DNA of 64,000 nucleotides, from assembly GCF_008831285.2 (NCBI RefSeq), contig NC_045151.1, forward strand, positions 9,538,571 through 9,602,570, read 5' to 3'. Source of the DNA: Nymphaea colorata. Lineage: Eukaryota; Streptophyta; Magnoliopsida; Nymphaeales; Nymphaeaceae. The first letter of the stretch is position 1, and each line of letters begins with the position of its first letter. The translations under genes were made by a program, and so were the position numbers. The notes beneath the pieces are model-generated. The model saw only the letters and a program-made list of their open reading frames with translations. It was not told the origin of the DNA and did no database searches. Positions 46,954 to 59,664 of the stretch are shown here, piece by piece.

Positions 46954-49900
46954 CTTCTCTAAAGAAAAGGCATTATTTCATGGTCAGCCAATCAATAAGA
47001 CAATAACACTTCCTAAGGATGCCTTCAACCAACTCTACAGCCTCCTCTAGTTGACTTCTAGTTCATGATCCTGGCCTTACCTGCAGCAACAACATTTGGA
47101 TAAGAACATCAAAAAATTCAAGACCAATAACAAATCTAAAAATAAGTTTTCCATGACATTCTGAAATTTCATTAGTTGTGTCATTTTCATGCCTAAAAAA
47201 CTGACATTCTGGCATAATTTTGGACCAACCTCGGCCCACCTTCTCCTCCAATGTTGGAAAAACATCTCAGTTATGGGAAGGGGAAGAACTGGATTAAAAG
47301 CAATAGCCTCAATCGATGGGGAACAGGTCCAACAGCTAGCCTTAAATGAGTGAAGCATCATAAACAAAATCAATGAGAAAAAATTCAATAATATCATAAT
47401 TTTTCCCCAATGTAGGATATTGTCCCGATTTATGGATAAACAAACACATACTAGTCAAAATACCCATAACGCTCAACTAACAAGACACAAAAAGAAACTG
47501 AATACTAACATGGACCAAAACTATGAAGGGCCCAGTTGTCAAAGCAAAGGCATGGGTGGGTAGTTGGTGACGATGAAGAATAACCCCACACCATTTTGCA
47601 AAACCATGTATTGCAAGCCAAGACAAATATTAGATGAAGCCAGGAACAAAACTCATGCAACCTCAAAAGATAAACTTTTCAAAAATGTCAAGAGTTCAAA
47701 AATCGACTGGTTCTTTTGAAAACAAATAAGAGATCTTCCATGATAGCCTCAACCCTAAGTCTTAGTTATGTCATTGAAAAACATGTTGAAGACATTTCAA
47801 CAGGTTGAAGACACTCGGTCAAGATGGAATAATAGGTCAGGTTCCTAAATGTTCTGCCTCTCCTACAATAGAGGAAAAGATGGACAATTTATCACATTCA
47901 ACATAAGTGGACTAGGTTTGAGGAGCTTCATTTATTCCATGAACGGACTAGTGGTTTGTTAATGAAATAGCAAACACCTTTCAAGACTAAAGGGGATTGG
48001 TTAATGCCTAGAAAACCTCGAAACATAACAAGAGATGCCATGTTTTTACTTTGAAGTAGTTCAAATCATCAATTTAACACATAAGCATGAGTGCTCGTGT
48101 TGTGCACATAATATGTCATTAATTTACCCATAGTACCGTACGAGCATTAGAATTCATTTCACATCAATGTCGTCAAACCTCTAGAAGGGGTATCTTTCAA
48201 TTTCCAAAATGTGAACATAATGAAATCATCCTCGACATCTTAGGTAATCAAAAAGACGAGCAGATATTGACCCCAAAATTGCACATCCACGAAAGATTGT
48301 CACATTCAATTCCTGCGAGTTCAGCCTTCATATCTTTCATCTCTTGGGAGACACCTTTCGCTTTTTTTTCCTTAGTTTCTTTTGTTTTTCTTTCTTTTGC
48401 ATTCAGCTTTTTGACTTCTGATTTTTTTTCCTTTGATTTTTTCTTTTTTTCAGGCCGACCTTCACCTTTGAGGGAATACCTCACCACCTCAAAGGCTACT
48501 ACGAAGCTTCACCGCTTTGGTGGTTATGTGTAGCTTTATCACGTGTCCAACCCGCTTCACCTTACGGGTTTTCGATGAGCTAAAGGTTCGTCAGTCATTA
48601 TCTTCACGAAATAGACATAAATCAACTATATGTCTATCTGGTACTCTTGATTACTAACTCAGAGGAACAACTACACAAGTCCTGAGCCCATCTCTCAACT
48701 CTCATTTTGCTACCTGCCAAGATCTTACATAACATTGTGGCTTCTCTCTTAGTATATTTCATGCTAAATCCTAACAAATGTTTGAACACTAGAGTCAATA
48801 GCATTTCCTAGTCTTGACTTTCTCAGCTTCATAGGAATTTTCCTTAATGTTCATATCAAGAATTCTTTCAACTTGCCTCTTCCATTGGTTGACAAAAAAA
48901 ACTTGAAATTTTCTCATACTCGGGAGGATACTAAGAGTAAAGCAAAGACATATCATTGTGAGAGAAAGCATCTTTAAAATGTTTTTAAACAAAATTAAAA
49001 AAGAAAATTGTTTGCAAAAGTTCTTGACATCAAATGGTATATCACCAGGAGGCATGAACTCTAGTCCCTAAAGAGAGGGGTGAATGCAAAACAAGATGGG
49101 TAGACTGGGTAGAAAAATGAATTTAACCAACTCTCCCATAAAAGTATGATATTCTACATAAAAGATTGGTTTAAGGGTGACGAGTTCGCATAAATGTTAA
49201 GTCATTGATCGAAAGCTTTGCAAGAAGTTTAGGTTCAGCTCTTCTTTGTCCTTGAATGAAGCCCAAGATAAACCAGTCCTATTCTGCAACTTTTGTAAAA
49301 TCATTAGGGAAATGATAATGACAACTATGGGATTGGACATTGTTAGACTCTGACTATAAGGCTGTTTGCAGAAAGTAAAAGTAAAAAAAAAAAGTGTCCG
49401 GATGTAGAACAGAGGCAGACTTTTTCAGTTCTGACAGGTTCACAAATCTGGTTTAAAAAGACATTGTATTGTAAAGAGCTGATACCAAAACTAAGGATTC
49501 TTTCGACTCTACAGAAGTAGAGGATTTTAGAAAACCAAAGTACAAAATTTTTTGAACAATTTTTTCATTTGTGTTGTATTTCTTTTTTTTTCTGGCCAGT
49601 TTCTATACAAAGTATAACAGAATAAAAGTTCTCAAAAACAATTTTTCCTAATTAAACTATTAAAGATCAATAAAAATCACAAAAAGATCAGAAAACTATA
49701 ATCACATGCAAGAAGATCAAAACAGAAAATGCTTGCAACCAAGATGAACGTACAACACTCAGCACACAGGGCAAGAATAATACAAATAAAAAGAAGAACA
49801 AGTGTAAAATACATTAGCAAAGAAATCAAACTATGTTATTCTATAGAATTTATAGAAAACATATTTCTTTTTCAAAGAACAAAGCAATGCACTTCTTGTA

Positions 49901-50205
49901 ATGGACCATGAACCTTCATCATATTCCCAAAGGTTACAATGACAATTAATTGGGTTGCATTAAGGGGAAACATTTTTTGACAATAAGACTGTCTTAGACA
50001 ATCGCAGTCCATCGATTAAGAAGGAAAGGAAGAAGAAAACAAATGAAAATGCATACCAGACAATGACTGCTAAAGCCAGTCTACAACAATGGGCTGCCTA
50101 ATTCAGCCTTCCCTTTCTCACGACAAATTTGACCAGCCATCAGCAAAAATAGGTCACAAGTCTAACTGCAAATACAAGAAAAACTGAATTATAGGTTGCT
50201 TGCAA
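46954..50205. other. Long gene-poor stretch
   Basis: I find no acceptable exon. The minus-strand ORF 48248-48487 is a lysine/glutamate-rich run (KKKKSKEKKSEVKKLNAKER) and could be a scrap of gag or of a nuclear protein. The ORF 47077-47397 has no recognisable domain. The region may include introns of the gene ending at 50206 or old transposon sequence. Confidence 0.4.
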
Positions 50206-50694
50206 CTAGTTCCTCTTCCATTTACGTTCCTCTTCTCTTAGCTTTGAATCATAATCTCCAAATGCAGTGGTAACACGAAACTCCTCCTGATTATCAGCAG
50301 CTGTATCAACGATACTACAGGGAAGACAGTTCATGCCAAGGTTCATTTGGAAGAACTGAAAGATCCATTAAGTGAATAAACAAATGGCCTAGCTTGACAA
50401 CAAAAGTAGGGGAAAGGAAAAAACTTGAGCTTTCACAATACAAAGAAACAGTTTTACACGTGATAGTCAGAGCATCAACAACTCCTTGTAGCTTTACACA
50501 TTAAATATATGTGCATGCTGTAGTAACAAATATTATTAACCATGAAACCATCTTTAATGTTCTTAAAGATTTGCCCCAAGGGCTTGGTTTGTTGCTTCTT
50601 TGCAAGCGCTTTTTCAGTCAAAGTGGTTTTGCTTCTTCTTTCACCAGTGCTGATGCCCAGGCTTTCCTTTCCCTTTCCACTAGCATTGAGCGGT
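50206..50694 (-). CDS. Last two exons of an unrecognised minus-strand gene
   Basis: Exon 50541-50694 follows a strong polypyrimidine/CAG acceptor (TTTCTTTCTTTACTCCAG). It is open and lysine-rich: NASGKGKESLGISTGERRSK, then ALAKKQQTKPLGQIFKNIKD. It can end at an ATG/GTTAAT donor. Exon 50206-50355 follows a TCTTTCAG acceptor in matching phase and encodes CLPCSIVDTAADNQEEFRVT and FGDYDSKLREEERKWKRN-stop. Codon use and phase agree across the junction. The protein end is charged and probably soluble. I do not recognise the family. The upstream exons must lie above 50694, where Co3 and the microsatellites now sit. Confidence 0.5.
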
Positions 50695-51918
<1,224 letters not shown>

Positions 51919-51929
51919 CTCCCCCTCAA
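51919..51929 (-). other. Co3 polypurine tract
   Basis: TGAGGGGGAG on the minus strand, next to the 3' LTR. Confidence 0.85.
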
Positions 51930-54411
51930 GCTTGGCATACATGTCAAACATGCCAAGCTTGCTAACATTTTTCTCAAATTGAGATGTACATAAAGACTTA
52001 GTTAAGTCATCCGCAACTTGATCTTCAGACTTCATATAGGGCATAATCAACTCCTTTGAATCTATGTGTTCCCGTATGAAGTGGCGATCGATCTCCATAT
52101 GTTTGGTCCTGTCGTGCATGACCGGATTATTTGCCAAGTTAATAGCAGACTTATTGTCACAATACATCATCATCTTCTCTTCCATTTTAACCCCAATATC
52201 TGCTAAAAGAATTTTGAGCCATAACATCTCTGTAACCCCCGTAGCAACCGCCCTGTATTCAGCCTCAGCACTGGACCTGGAACAAACTTCTTGCCGTTTA
52301 CTTCTCCAGACCACAAGGTTACCTCCAAGAAAGATGCAGTATCCTGTGGTAGACCTCCTAGTATCTGTGCATCCTGCCCAGTCGGCGTCAAAGTATCCTT
52401 CAATGCTTAGTGGATCTTGTCGAGTGTAGAGCAGTCATTTCCCTGGGTCATTTTTTAAGTATCCCAATACTCTTTCAGCACTTTTCCAATGACAATCAGT
52501 AGGGGCATGCATAAACTGACTTAACACACCCACAGCATACGTAATATCTGGGCGAGTAAGAGTGAGATAAATAAGTTTACCAACCAGCCGCTGATACCTC
52601 CCTTTTCCTTCCTCATCCAAGATAGTCCCAGATTTGATACTTATCCTTGTGCCAGACTCCATTGGGGTAAGAAAGAGCCTGCATCCCAGTTTACCTGTCT
52701 CTTTCAGAAGATCCAAAGTGTATTTTCTTTGGCTCATAACAAGCCCAGTCTCAGATCGCACGATCTCAATTCCCAAGAAATACCTTAGTTTACCCAGATC
52801 TTTGAGATCGAATTCTGCAGCTAACGTTTCTTTCATCTTCCTTTTTTCCCTTTCGTCGTCACCTGTGACATTCATATCATCAACATATACAAGTAGAAGG
52901 CTCACCAGACCATTTCTCTGCTTGATGAAGAGGGTGTGATCACTATTTCCCTGTTTATACCCATTAGTCTTCATAACAACCCTTAGTCTTTCAAACCAAG
53001 CTCTAGGAGACTGCTTGAGACCATACAAAGCTTTCTTGAGATAGCAACACTTCCCGTTCCGAGCATATCCAGGCGGCATGCTCATATAGACTTCTTCCTC
53101 AAGGTGACCATTCAAGAAGGCGTTCTTGACATCCAGTTGGTCCATGCTCCACTTCTTTTGCACTGCAAGAGCTAAGATGACCCTTACGGTCTTCAGTTTC
53201 GCCACGGGAGCAAACGTCTCAAGATAGTCAATCCCATATTTATGGCTAAACTCTTTAGCAACAAGACGAGCTTTATAGCGTTCTACAGTGCCATCAGGTT
53301 TGTACTTCATATTAAACACCCACTTGGAACCAACTAAGTGAGTTCCCTTGGAGATATCAACAACCTCCCACGTATTGTTCTTTTCCAGGGCGTCCATCTC
53401 CTCTGTCATAGCCTGTAGCCATTTAGGATCCTTCCTGGCATCTTCCACTGACCTGGGAATAACAGCCATAGATAAAGAGGTAACAAAGCACTTGTAGTCT
53501 TTACTGAGTTTTGCATATGAAACAAATCTCTGAATAGGATGAGAAGTACATGACCTGGTGCCCTTGCGCAGGGCTATGGGAAGTTCTTCATTCATTGGAC
53601 TTGGATCATCCGGGGAGGTCACAAGATTGGGAAGATTGGGATTGGTAACATCAGCGTCTTCCATCACATCCTTCTTCTTTCTGCTGTAAACCTGACCAAA
53701 TAGGTGACCTCGAGACTGTTCTTCCACAGGCCCCCCCTCCATCTGACTGTCTCTGTCCTTACTGACAACGTCTTCCACACTTGGAGAACTAACCGTATAA
53801 TCCAAGAAATCCATGAACTGAATCAACTGATGCGAAGAATACTCTTCCCTTCTGTCACCTAGACACTCCCCCTGAAGAGGATTCGTAGGAAAGTATGCCT
53901 CATGTTCATGAAAGGTAACATCCCTGGAGACATATACTCTGGAAGTTCTAGGGTCAACACACTTGTATCCCTTCTGAGTGGAGGAATACCCCAAAAAGAC
54001 CGCTTTGATGGACCGAGGATCAAGTTTCTTGAGAGTGGGACTATGGTCATGGACAAAGCAAACACACCCAAACACCCGAGGGGTCAAAGGCCAGGGATTC
54101 TGAGTAGGCCGCAAAATAGAATAAGGGGAATGACCATTCAATACACGAGTAGGCATACGATTAATGAGATGAGCACTAGTGAGAAGTGCATCACCCCAGT
54201 ACCGCTTAGGGACATGACGTTGAAACATAATGGCCCGGGTGACATTTAACAAATGACGGTTCTTCCTTTCAGCCACGCCATTTTGAGGAGGTGTGTAGCT
54301 ACAGGATGTTTCATGTATAATACCCTTGCTTCGCAGGAAGTCATCAAGGGATTGGGAGACATACTCTCGAGCATTGTTAGTACGAAGGGTCTGAATAGGG
54401 GTCTGGAATTG

Positions 54412-54416
54412 AGTTT
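54412..54416. repeat. Target-site duplication of Co4 (left)
   Basis: AGTTT, repeated at 59660-59664. Confidence 0.95.
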
Positions 54417-54702
54417 TGTTAGAATATGTTGTTGTGGGAACCGGGTCCATATCTGGACCTGGTTCTATGGGGCACGGGTACCGAGGTGGGCTCGGTACCC
54501 TAGGCGGCTTCTCCTCTCTCCCTCTATATATTGTCTTTATGTGTAAGTGTTGAATTAAGTGGAATAACATTTTTCTCTCTCCTAGGGTTGCGGTTGTGCA
54601 CCTAGGTTAGAGCTTCTCCGTGGTTTTTCACCTCTCTTTGAGGTTTTCCACATATATTGTGTGTTCCTTCTCTTTCTCTCCATCTTGGTGTGTGTTTCTA
54701 CA
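54417..54702 (+). repeat. Co4 5' LTR
   Basis: 286 bp, TGTTAGAATATG...TGTTTCTACA. It contains TATATATT near 54525 as a likely TATA box and two hairpin-forming inverted repeats (see findings). Confidence 0.97.
54525..54532 (+). promoter_or_regulatory. Co4 LTR TATA-like box
   Basis: TATATATT lies in the 5' LTR after a CT-rich stretch, placed as in Co2. It is a likely promoter core; the start site is not known. Confidence 0.45.
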
Positions 54703-54713
54703 TGGTATCAGAG
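54703..54713 (+). other. Co4 primer-binding site (tRNA-iMet)
   Basis: TGGTATCAGAG follows the LTR. The next base is T where the other elements have C, so the match is 11 bases. Confidence 0.92.
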
Positions 54714-55068
54714 TCAACGCGTGAGAGATCGTTGGTGTGATCGTCGTGTTTCCGCCGGTTTTTTGCCGCTGCTGTTTCCTCCGTTTTTTTTCTCTGCCGC
54801 TGCTGCGCCGCCGCCGTCCAGCGCTGCCAGCGGCGCCGCCATCGTCCGGCGCGGTTGTTCTCTGCTGCGTTGCCGTTGTCCATCACTGCCGTTGCCCACT
54901 TCAGCGCCGCCGTCGTCCTGCGCCACCGCTGCCCATCACCGTCGCCGTCCATCGTTCCCAGCGTCGCCCAGGAACATCGCCGCCTGCCTTCCGTAGCCGC
55001 TGCCTCATTCCCGTCGCCTCTGCCTAGTTCTCGCCGCTGTGCCTCTTGTTGCTGTGTGCATATTTGTG
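54714..55068 (+). other. Co4 GC-rich leader
   Basis: CCGCCGCCG-rich, like the leaders of Co1 and Co3. The ORFs here on both strands are low-complexity and not accepted. Confidence 0.7.
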
Positions 55069-58000
55069 ATGGCAGACGCGATGGGGACTCAAAAAGATGC
55101 TGTTCTTGACGCGGGCAGCGCTTCCAAGACTGAGAACGTGCCGATCCAGGTCACCTCCATCCGTCTGACCAAGGACAATTACCTATCTTGGTCTGCCGCT
55201 CTCGAGATTGGGATTACTAGCCGTGGGCGTCTCTCTTACATCACTGGCGACAAACCTGCGCCCATCAAATCTGATCCTCATTGGGCAACGTGGGCGTTGG
55301 AGGACAGCCAAGTGAAGGTCTGGATTATCAGCTCCGTGTCCTCCGATATCCAGCCCCTCATTCTGCGGAAGCCGACCTCTTTTGATATGTGGACTGTGCT
55401 TGCGAAGATGTATGGTCGCAAGAAGAGACATATGCGTACCTATCAGATTAAACGCAGTATTTACTCCCTGACACAGGGTGATTTGTCTGTTGCTGCCTTC
55501 TATGCTGCCCTGAAGACCAAATGGGAGGAGCTAGATTATCATGTGACTGATGAGTGGAAGTGCGGTTCAGATCATTCCCTCGACTGGGAAAAGGAATGGA
55601 TGGACCGTACGTTTTTGTTTCTGGGAGGCCTGCGGGATGAATTTGAGTCTATTCGTAGCCAAATTCTTAATGGTGATGAAATTTCGGGGATAGAGGAAGT
55701 ATATGCCCGAGTTGAGTCTGAAGAACAACGTCGCCAGGTGATGCATCTTGACACCGGTCATGGCCCTTCTGCCTTTGTCAGCTGTGCCTCTGGGACTGGG
55801 CAGCGTCCTACCCGGCATTGCACTCATTGCAACAAGTTGGGGCATTCGGTGGATTTCTGTTGGGATCTTCATCCCGAGAAGAGACTGGTCAGAGGTCGTC
55901 CTCCCTCTGGCAAGCGTAGCCCTTCTGTGTCTGATTCAAGTCAGAGCAATTCTTCTAGTGGTGCAAAGTCCAAGCTGTCCCCTGCTCAACTCAAGGAGCT
56001 ACAGGCGTACATCAGCCGCCTATCTACTACCCCTGAGGAGTCCTCCACGTCTGAAGGGGCTCAGCTAGCCCAAGCCCTCGTTGCCTCGACTGATCAAGGT
56101 AACCCTTCTCTTGGTGATTGGATTGTTGATAGTGGAGCCACTCACCACATGACAGGGGACTCTAAACTCTTTCAAGAATATCAACTTTCCTCTGGCAAGC
56201 AACGCGTGTCTATGGCAGATGGGTCTTCTATCTCTGTGGCTGGGAAAGGGAGCTTGTCCCTGTTGAACAAATACCTTCTCCACAATGTCTTGCATGTTCC
56301 AAATATTCCTGTGAACCTACTCTCTGTCAGCAGTATTACTAAAGAATTAAACTGTAATCTAATTTTCTCTGCTGATCATTGTTCCCTGCAGGACTTGGTG
56401 ACGGGGAAGAAGATTGGGATTGGTTCGGTTACTGACGGGCTCTACAGATTGCCGGTACAAGTTGCTTCAGCATTGCTTTCTGCCACGAGTGGTCACTTGT
56501 CTGGTGTGAATGATAGATCTACTGTTCTGCGATGGCACGAGCGTCTTGGACATCTCCCATTTCAGTTAATAAAGAAGTTGTTTCCTCATTTGTTTGCTTC
56601 TGTTTCCATTGACTCCTTCGCTTGTGAAGTGTGTCAATTGGCTAAACATGTCAGGGCTTCGTACCCTATCTCATTGAATAAAACCACTCATCCGTTTGCC
56701 TTAGTTCATTCCGATGTTTGGGGTCCTTCTGGAGTACCCACGTGTGGTGGTTGTCACTATTTTTTGACGCTTATTGATGATTACTCTAGATGTACGTTCG
56801 TGTACTTATTGCGAGACCGTAGTCAGGTTCCAGCAGTTGTGAAAAACTTTGTTGCCTTTGTTGAGACTCAATTCCATACGACTGTTCAAGCTTTCCGTAC
56901 GGATAATGCTAGGGAATATGTCTCTCAATCCCTTGATGATTTCTTGAAAGGCAAGGGTATTGTTCATGAAACCTCTTGTAGTTATACCCCTCCTCAAAAT
57001 GGTATAGCTGAACGTAAAAATCGTCACCTTTTGAATGTTACCCGGGCCATTATGTTCCAACGCCATGTCCCGAAGCGGTATTGGGGTGATGCACTTCTCA
57101 CTAGTGCACACCTCATTAACCGTATGCCTACTAGGGTGTTGGATGGTCAGTCTCCTTATTCTACCCTGTGGCCCACTCAGAATCCGTGGCCTCTTACTCC
57201 TCGTGTCTTTGGGTGCAGTTGTTTTGTGCATAATCATAGCCCTACTCTCAAAAAGCTTGATCCCCGGTCTATTAAAGGAGTGTTCTTGGGGTACTCTTCC
57301 ACTCAGAAGGGGTACAAATGTGTGGATCCCACTACTTCCAAAGTGTATGTTTCGAGGGATGTCACATTTCATGAACATGAGTCGTATTTTCCGGTGAATC
57401 CTCTTCAGGGGGAGTGTATTGGGCACAAAGGGGAAGAGTATTCCTCTAATCAGCTGATTCAGTTTATGGAGTTTTTGGACTCCAAGGTTAGTCCCAGTGT
57501 GATTGACACGGTCACGGTCAGTAATGAGAAGGGCAGTTATATGGAAGGGGTCACGGTGGATGCTCAGCCCACTGTTGCCAGGGATCACTTGTTTGGCCAG
57601 GTTTATGTCAGAAAGGAGAAAGCTACAGTGGAAGATGTTGGTGATGAGGATAGAACCAATCCCAATCCCGTGATCTCCCTGGATGACCCAAGTCCATCGA
57701 ATGGAGAGCTCCCCATTGCTTTGCGCAAAGGCACCAGGTCATGTACTTCTCACCCTATTCAGAGATTTGTTTCTTATGCTAAGCTCAGTACAAATTACAA
57801 ATGTTTTATCACAACCTTATCCAAAGTTGTTATTCCCAGGTCGGTGGATGATGCTAAGGATGATCCCAAGTGGTTACATGCTATGACGGAGGAGATGGGT
57901 GCGTTAGCTAAGAACAAAACATGGGAAGTGGTTGATATCCCTAAAGGGACACACTTAGTTGGCTCTAAGTGGGTGTACAACGTGAAGTATAAACCTGATG

Positions 58001-59379
58001 GCACTGTAGATCGATATAAAGCTCGTCTGGTTGCAAAGGGGTTCAGCCAGAAGTATGGGATTGACTATCTTGAGACCTTTGCCCCTGTTGCAAAGTTGAA
58101 GACCGTGAGGGTTATTCTTGCTCTTGCTGTGCACAGGAAGTGGCGCATGGACCAGCTTGATGTTAAAAATGCATTCTTGAACGGCCATCTGGAGGAAGAA
58201 GTCTATATGAGCATGCCTCCCGGGTATGTTCAAGAGGGAAAATGTTGTCACCTCAAGAAAGCTTTGTATGGCTTGAAGCAGTCGCCGAGAGCTTGGTTTG
58301 AGAGACTAAGGATCGTTATGAAGTCTACTGGGTACAAGCAAGGAAATGGAGATCATACCCTATTCATAAAGCAGAGAGATGGTCTGGTGAGTCTTCTCCT
58401 TGTCTACGTTGATGATATGATTGTCACTGGCAGTGATGAGGAAGAAAACAGGAAGATGAAGGAGAGATTAGCTAAAGAATTCGACCTCAAGGATCTGGGT
58501 AAACTGAGATACTTTCTGGGGATAGAGATTGCTCGATCAGAGACAGGGCTGGTTATGAATCAAAGGAAGTACACTCTTGACTTACTAAAGGAGACAGGTA
58601 AACTTGGTTGTCGGCCCTATCTTACTCCTATGGAATCGGGGACTAAGATAAGTATCAAGACAGGCACTATTCTGGATGAGGAAGGAAAAGGGCGATATCA
58701 GAGGCTAGTAGGTAAGCTTATCTATCTTACTCTTACTCGCCCTGATATCACGTATGCGGTAAATGTGCTAAGTCAATTTATGCATGCTCCCACGGATTGT
58801 CACTGGAAGAGTGCAGAAAGAGTGTTGGGATATCTAAAGAATGACCCAGGAAAAGGACTGCTGTATACTCGACAAGACAAACTTACTATTGAGGGCTACT
58901 CAGATGCAGATTGGGCAGGTTGCACTGACACAAGGAGGTCCACTACAGGGTATTGTATCTTTCTTGGAGGTAACCTAGTTGTTTGGAGAAGCAAGAGGCA
59001 AGAAGTGTGTTCGAGGTCTAGTGCTGAGGCTGAGTACAGGGCTGTTGCAATGGGAGTTACAGAGATGCTGTGGCTAAAGATCCTTTTGACTGATATTGGT
59101 GTGGAACTGGAAGATAAAATGAAGATGTACTGTGACAACAAGTCTGCAATTAATCTTGCCAATAATCCAGTTCTACATGACATGACCAAACATGTGGAGA
59201 TTGACCGTCACTTTATCCGGGAACGCATTGACTCAAAGGAGCGGATTCTGCCATATATGAAGTCTGAAGATCAAGTTGCAGACGTCCTAACTAAAGGGCT
59301 TTGTACTTCTTCATTCGAAAAAAATGTTAGCAAGCTTGGCATGTTTGACATGTATGCCAAGCTTGAGGGGGAGTGTTAG
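55069..59379 (+). CDS. Co4 copia gag-pol polyprotein (1436 aa)
   Basis: Start chosen at ATG 55069 (MADAMGTQKD), which aligns with the Met in Co1 and Co3; the frame is open slightly further upstream without an ATG. Domains are gag to about residue 290 with zinc knuckle CTHCNKLGHSVDFC (251-264), protease DSGA (354-357), pre-integrase HERLGH...CEVCQLAKH, integrase with D549 (HSDVWGPS), D612 (RTDNAREY) and E648 (NGIAERKNRH), RT with YVDDMIVTG (about 1113) and RNase H with SDADWAGCTDTRRSTTG, SSAEAEYRAVA and YCDNKSAINLANNP. No frameshift or stop was found, and all catalytic residues are present. The last two codons (TGT TAG) lie inside the 3' LTR. Confidence 0.96.
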   Translation: MADAMGTQKDAVLDAGSASKTENVPIQVTSIRLTKDNYLSWSAALEIGITSRGRLSYITGDKPAPIKSDPHWATWALEDSQVKVWIISSVSSDIQPLILRKPTSFDMWTVLAKMYGRKKRHMRTYQIKRSIYSLTQGDLSVAAFYAALKTKWEELDYHVTDEWKCGSDHSLDWEKEWMDRTFLFLGGLRDEFESIRSQILNGDEISGIEEVYARVESEEQRRQVMHLDTGHGPSAFVSCASGTGQRPTRHCTHCNKLGHSVDFCWDLHPEKRLVRGRPPSGKRSPSVSDSSQSNSSSGAKSKLSPAQLKELQAYISRLSTTPEESSTSEGAQLAQALVASTDQGNPSLGDWIVDSGATHHMTGDSKLFQEYQLSSGKQRVSMADGSSISVAGKGSLSLLNKYLLHNVLHVPNIPVNLLSVSSITKELNCNLIFSADHCSLQDLVTGKKIGIGSVTDGLYRLPVQVASALLSATSGHLSGVNDRSTVLRWHERLGHLPFQLIKKLFPHLFASVSIDSFACEVCQLAKHVRASYPISLNKTTHPFALVHSDVWGPSGVPTCGGCHYFLTLIDDYSRCTFVYLLRDRSQVPAVVKNFVAFVETQFHTTVQAFRTDNAREYVSQSLDDFLKGKGIVHETSCSYTPPQNGIAERKNRHLLNVTRAIMFQRHVPKRYWGDALLTSAHLINRMPTRVLDGQSPYSTLWPTQNPWPLTPRVFGCSCFVHNHSPTLKKLDPRSIKGVFLGYSSTQKGYKCVDPTTSKVYVSRDVTFHEHESYFPVNPLQGECIGHKGEEYSSNQLIQFMEFLDSKVSPSVIDTVTVSNEKGSYMEGVTVDAQPTVARDHLFGQVYVRKEKATVEDVGDEDRTNPNPVISLDDPSPSNGELPIALRKGTRSCTSHPIQRFVSYAKLSTNYKCFITTLSKVVIPRSVDDAKDDPKWLHAMTEEMGALAKNKTWEVVDIPKGTHLVGSKWVYNVKYKPDGTVDRYKARLVAKGFSQKYGIDYLETFAPVAKLKTVRVILALAVHRKWRMDQLDVKNAFLNGHLEEEVYMSMPPGYVQEGKCCHLKKALYGLKQSPRAWFERLRIVMKSTGYKQGNGDHTLFIKQRDGLVSLLLVYVDDMIVTGSDEEENRKMKERLAKEFDLKDLGKLRYFLGIEIARSETGLVMNQRKYTLDLLKETGKLGCRPYLTPMESGTKISIKTGTILDEEGKGRYQRLVGKLIYLTLTRPDITYAVNVLSQFMHAPTDCHWKSAERVLGYLKNDPGKGLLYTRQDKLTIEGYSDADWAGCTDTRRSTTGYCIFLGGNLVVWRSKRQEVCSRSSAEAEYRAVAMGVTEMLWLKILLTDIGVELEDKMKMYCDNKSAINLANNPVLHDMTKHVEIDRHFIRERIDSKERILPYMKSEDQVADVLTKGLCTSSFEKNVSKLGMFDMYAKLEGEC
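59365..59373 (+). other. Co4 polypurine tract
   Basis: GAGGGGGAG lies directly before the 3' LTR and also encodes the Glu-Gly-Glu near the polyprotein end. Confidence 0.9.
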
Positions 59380-59659
59380 AATATGTTGTTGTGGGAACCG
59401 GGTCCATATCTGGACCCGGTTCTATGGGGCGCGGGTACCGAGGCGGGCTCGGTACCCTAGGTGGCTTCTCCTCTCTCCCTCTATATATTGTCCTTATGTG
59501 TAAGTGTTGAATTAAGTGGAATAACATTTTTCTCTCTCCTAGGGTTGCGGTTGTGCACCTAGGTTAGAGCTTCTCCGTGGTTTTTCACCTCTCTTTGAGG
59601 TTTTCCACGTATATTGTGTGTTCCTTCTCTTTCTCTCCATCTTGGTGTGTGTTTCTACA
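59374..59659 (+). repeat. Co4 3' LTR
   Basis: 286 bp, partner of 54417-54702. It is followed by AGTTT (59660-59664), where Co3 sequence resumes. Confidence 0.97.
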
Positions 59660-59664
59660 AGTTT
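59660..59664. repeat. Target-site duplication of Co4 (right)
   Basis: AGTTT, identical to 54412-54416. Confidence 0.95.

Larger units (their letters stand above)
54417..59659 (+). mobile_element. Co4: complete copia element nested in Co3, antisense to it
   Basis: 286-bp LTRs with TG...CA ends and 6 differences (about 97.9%), an AGTTT target duplication, a primer site, a purine tract and an uninterrupted polyprotein. It is inserted in the integrase gene of Co3 in the opposite orientation. Because both belong to one family, the locus forms a large inverted arrangement of related sequence. Confidence 0.97.

Noticed and set aside
48248-48533. Lys/Glu-rich minus ORF and Phe/Ser-rich plus ORF
   Set aside because: Low-complexity purine/pyrimidine tract read on both strands; neither has a recognisable domain.
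56806-57588. 260-codon minus-strand ORF inside Co4
   Set aside because: Antisense shadow of the integrase-RT region; similar shadows exist opposite Co1 and Co3 coding sequence.
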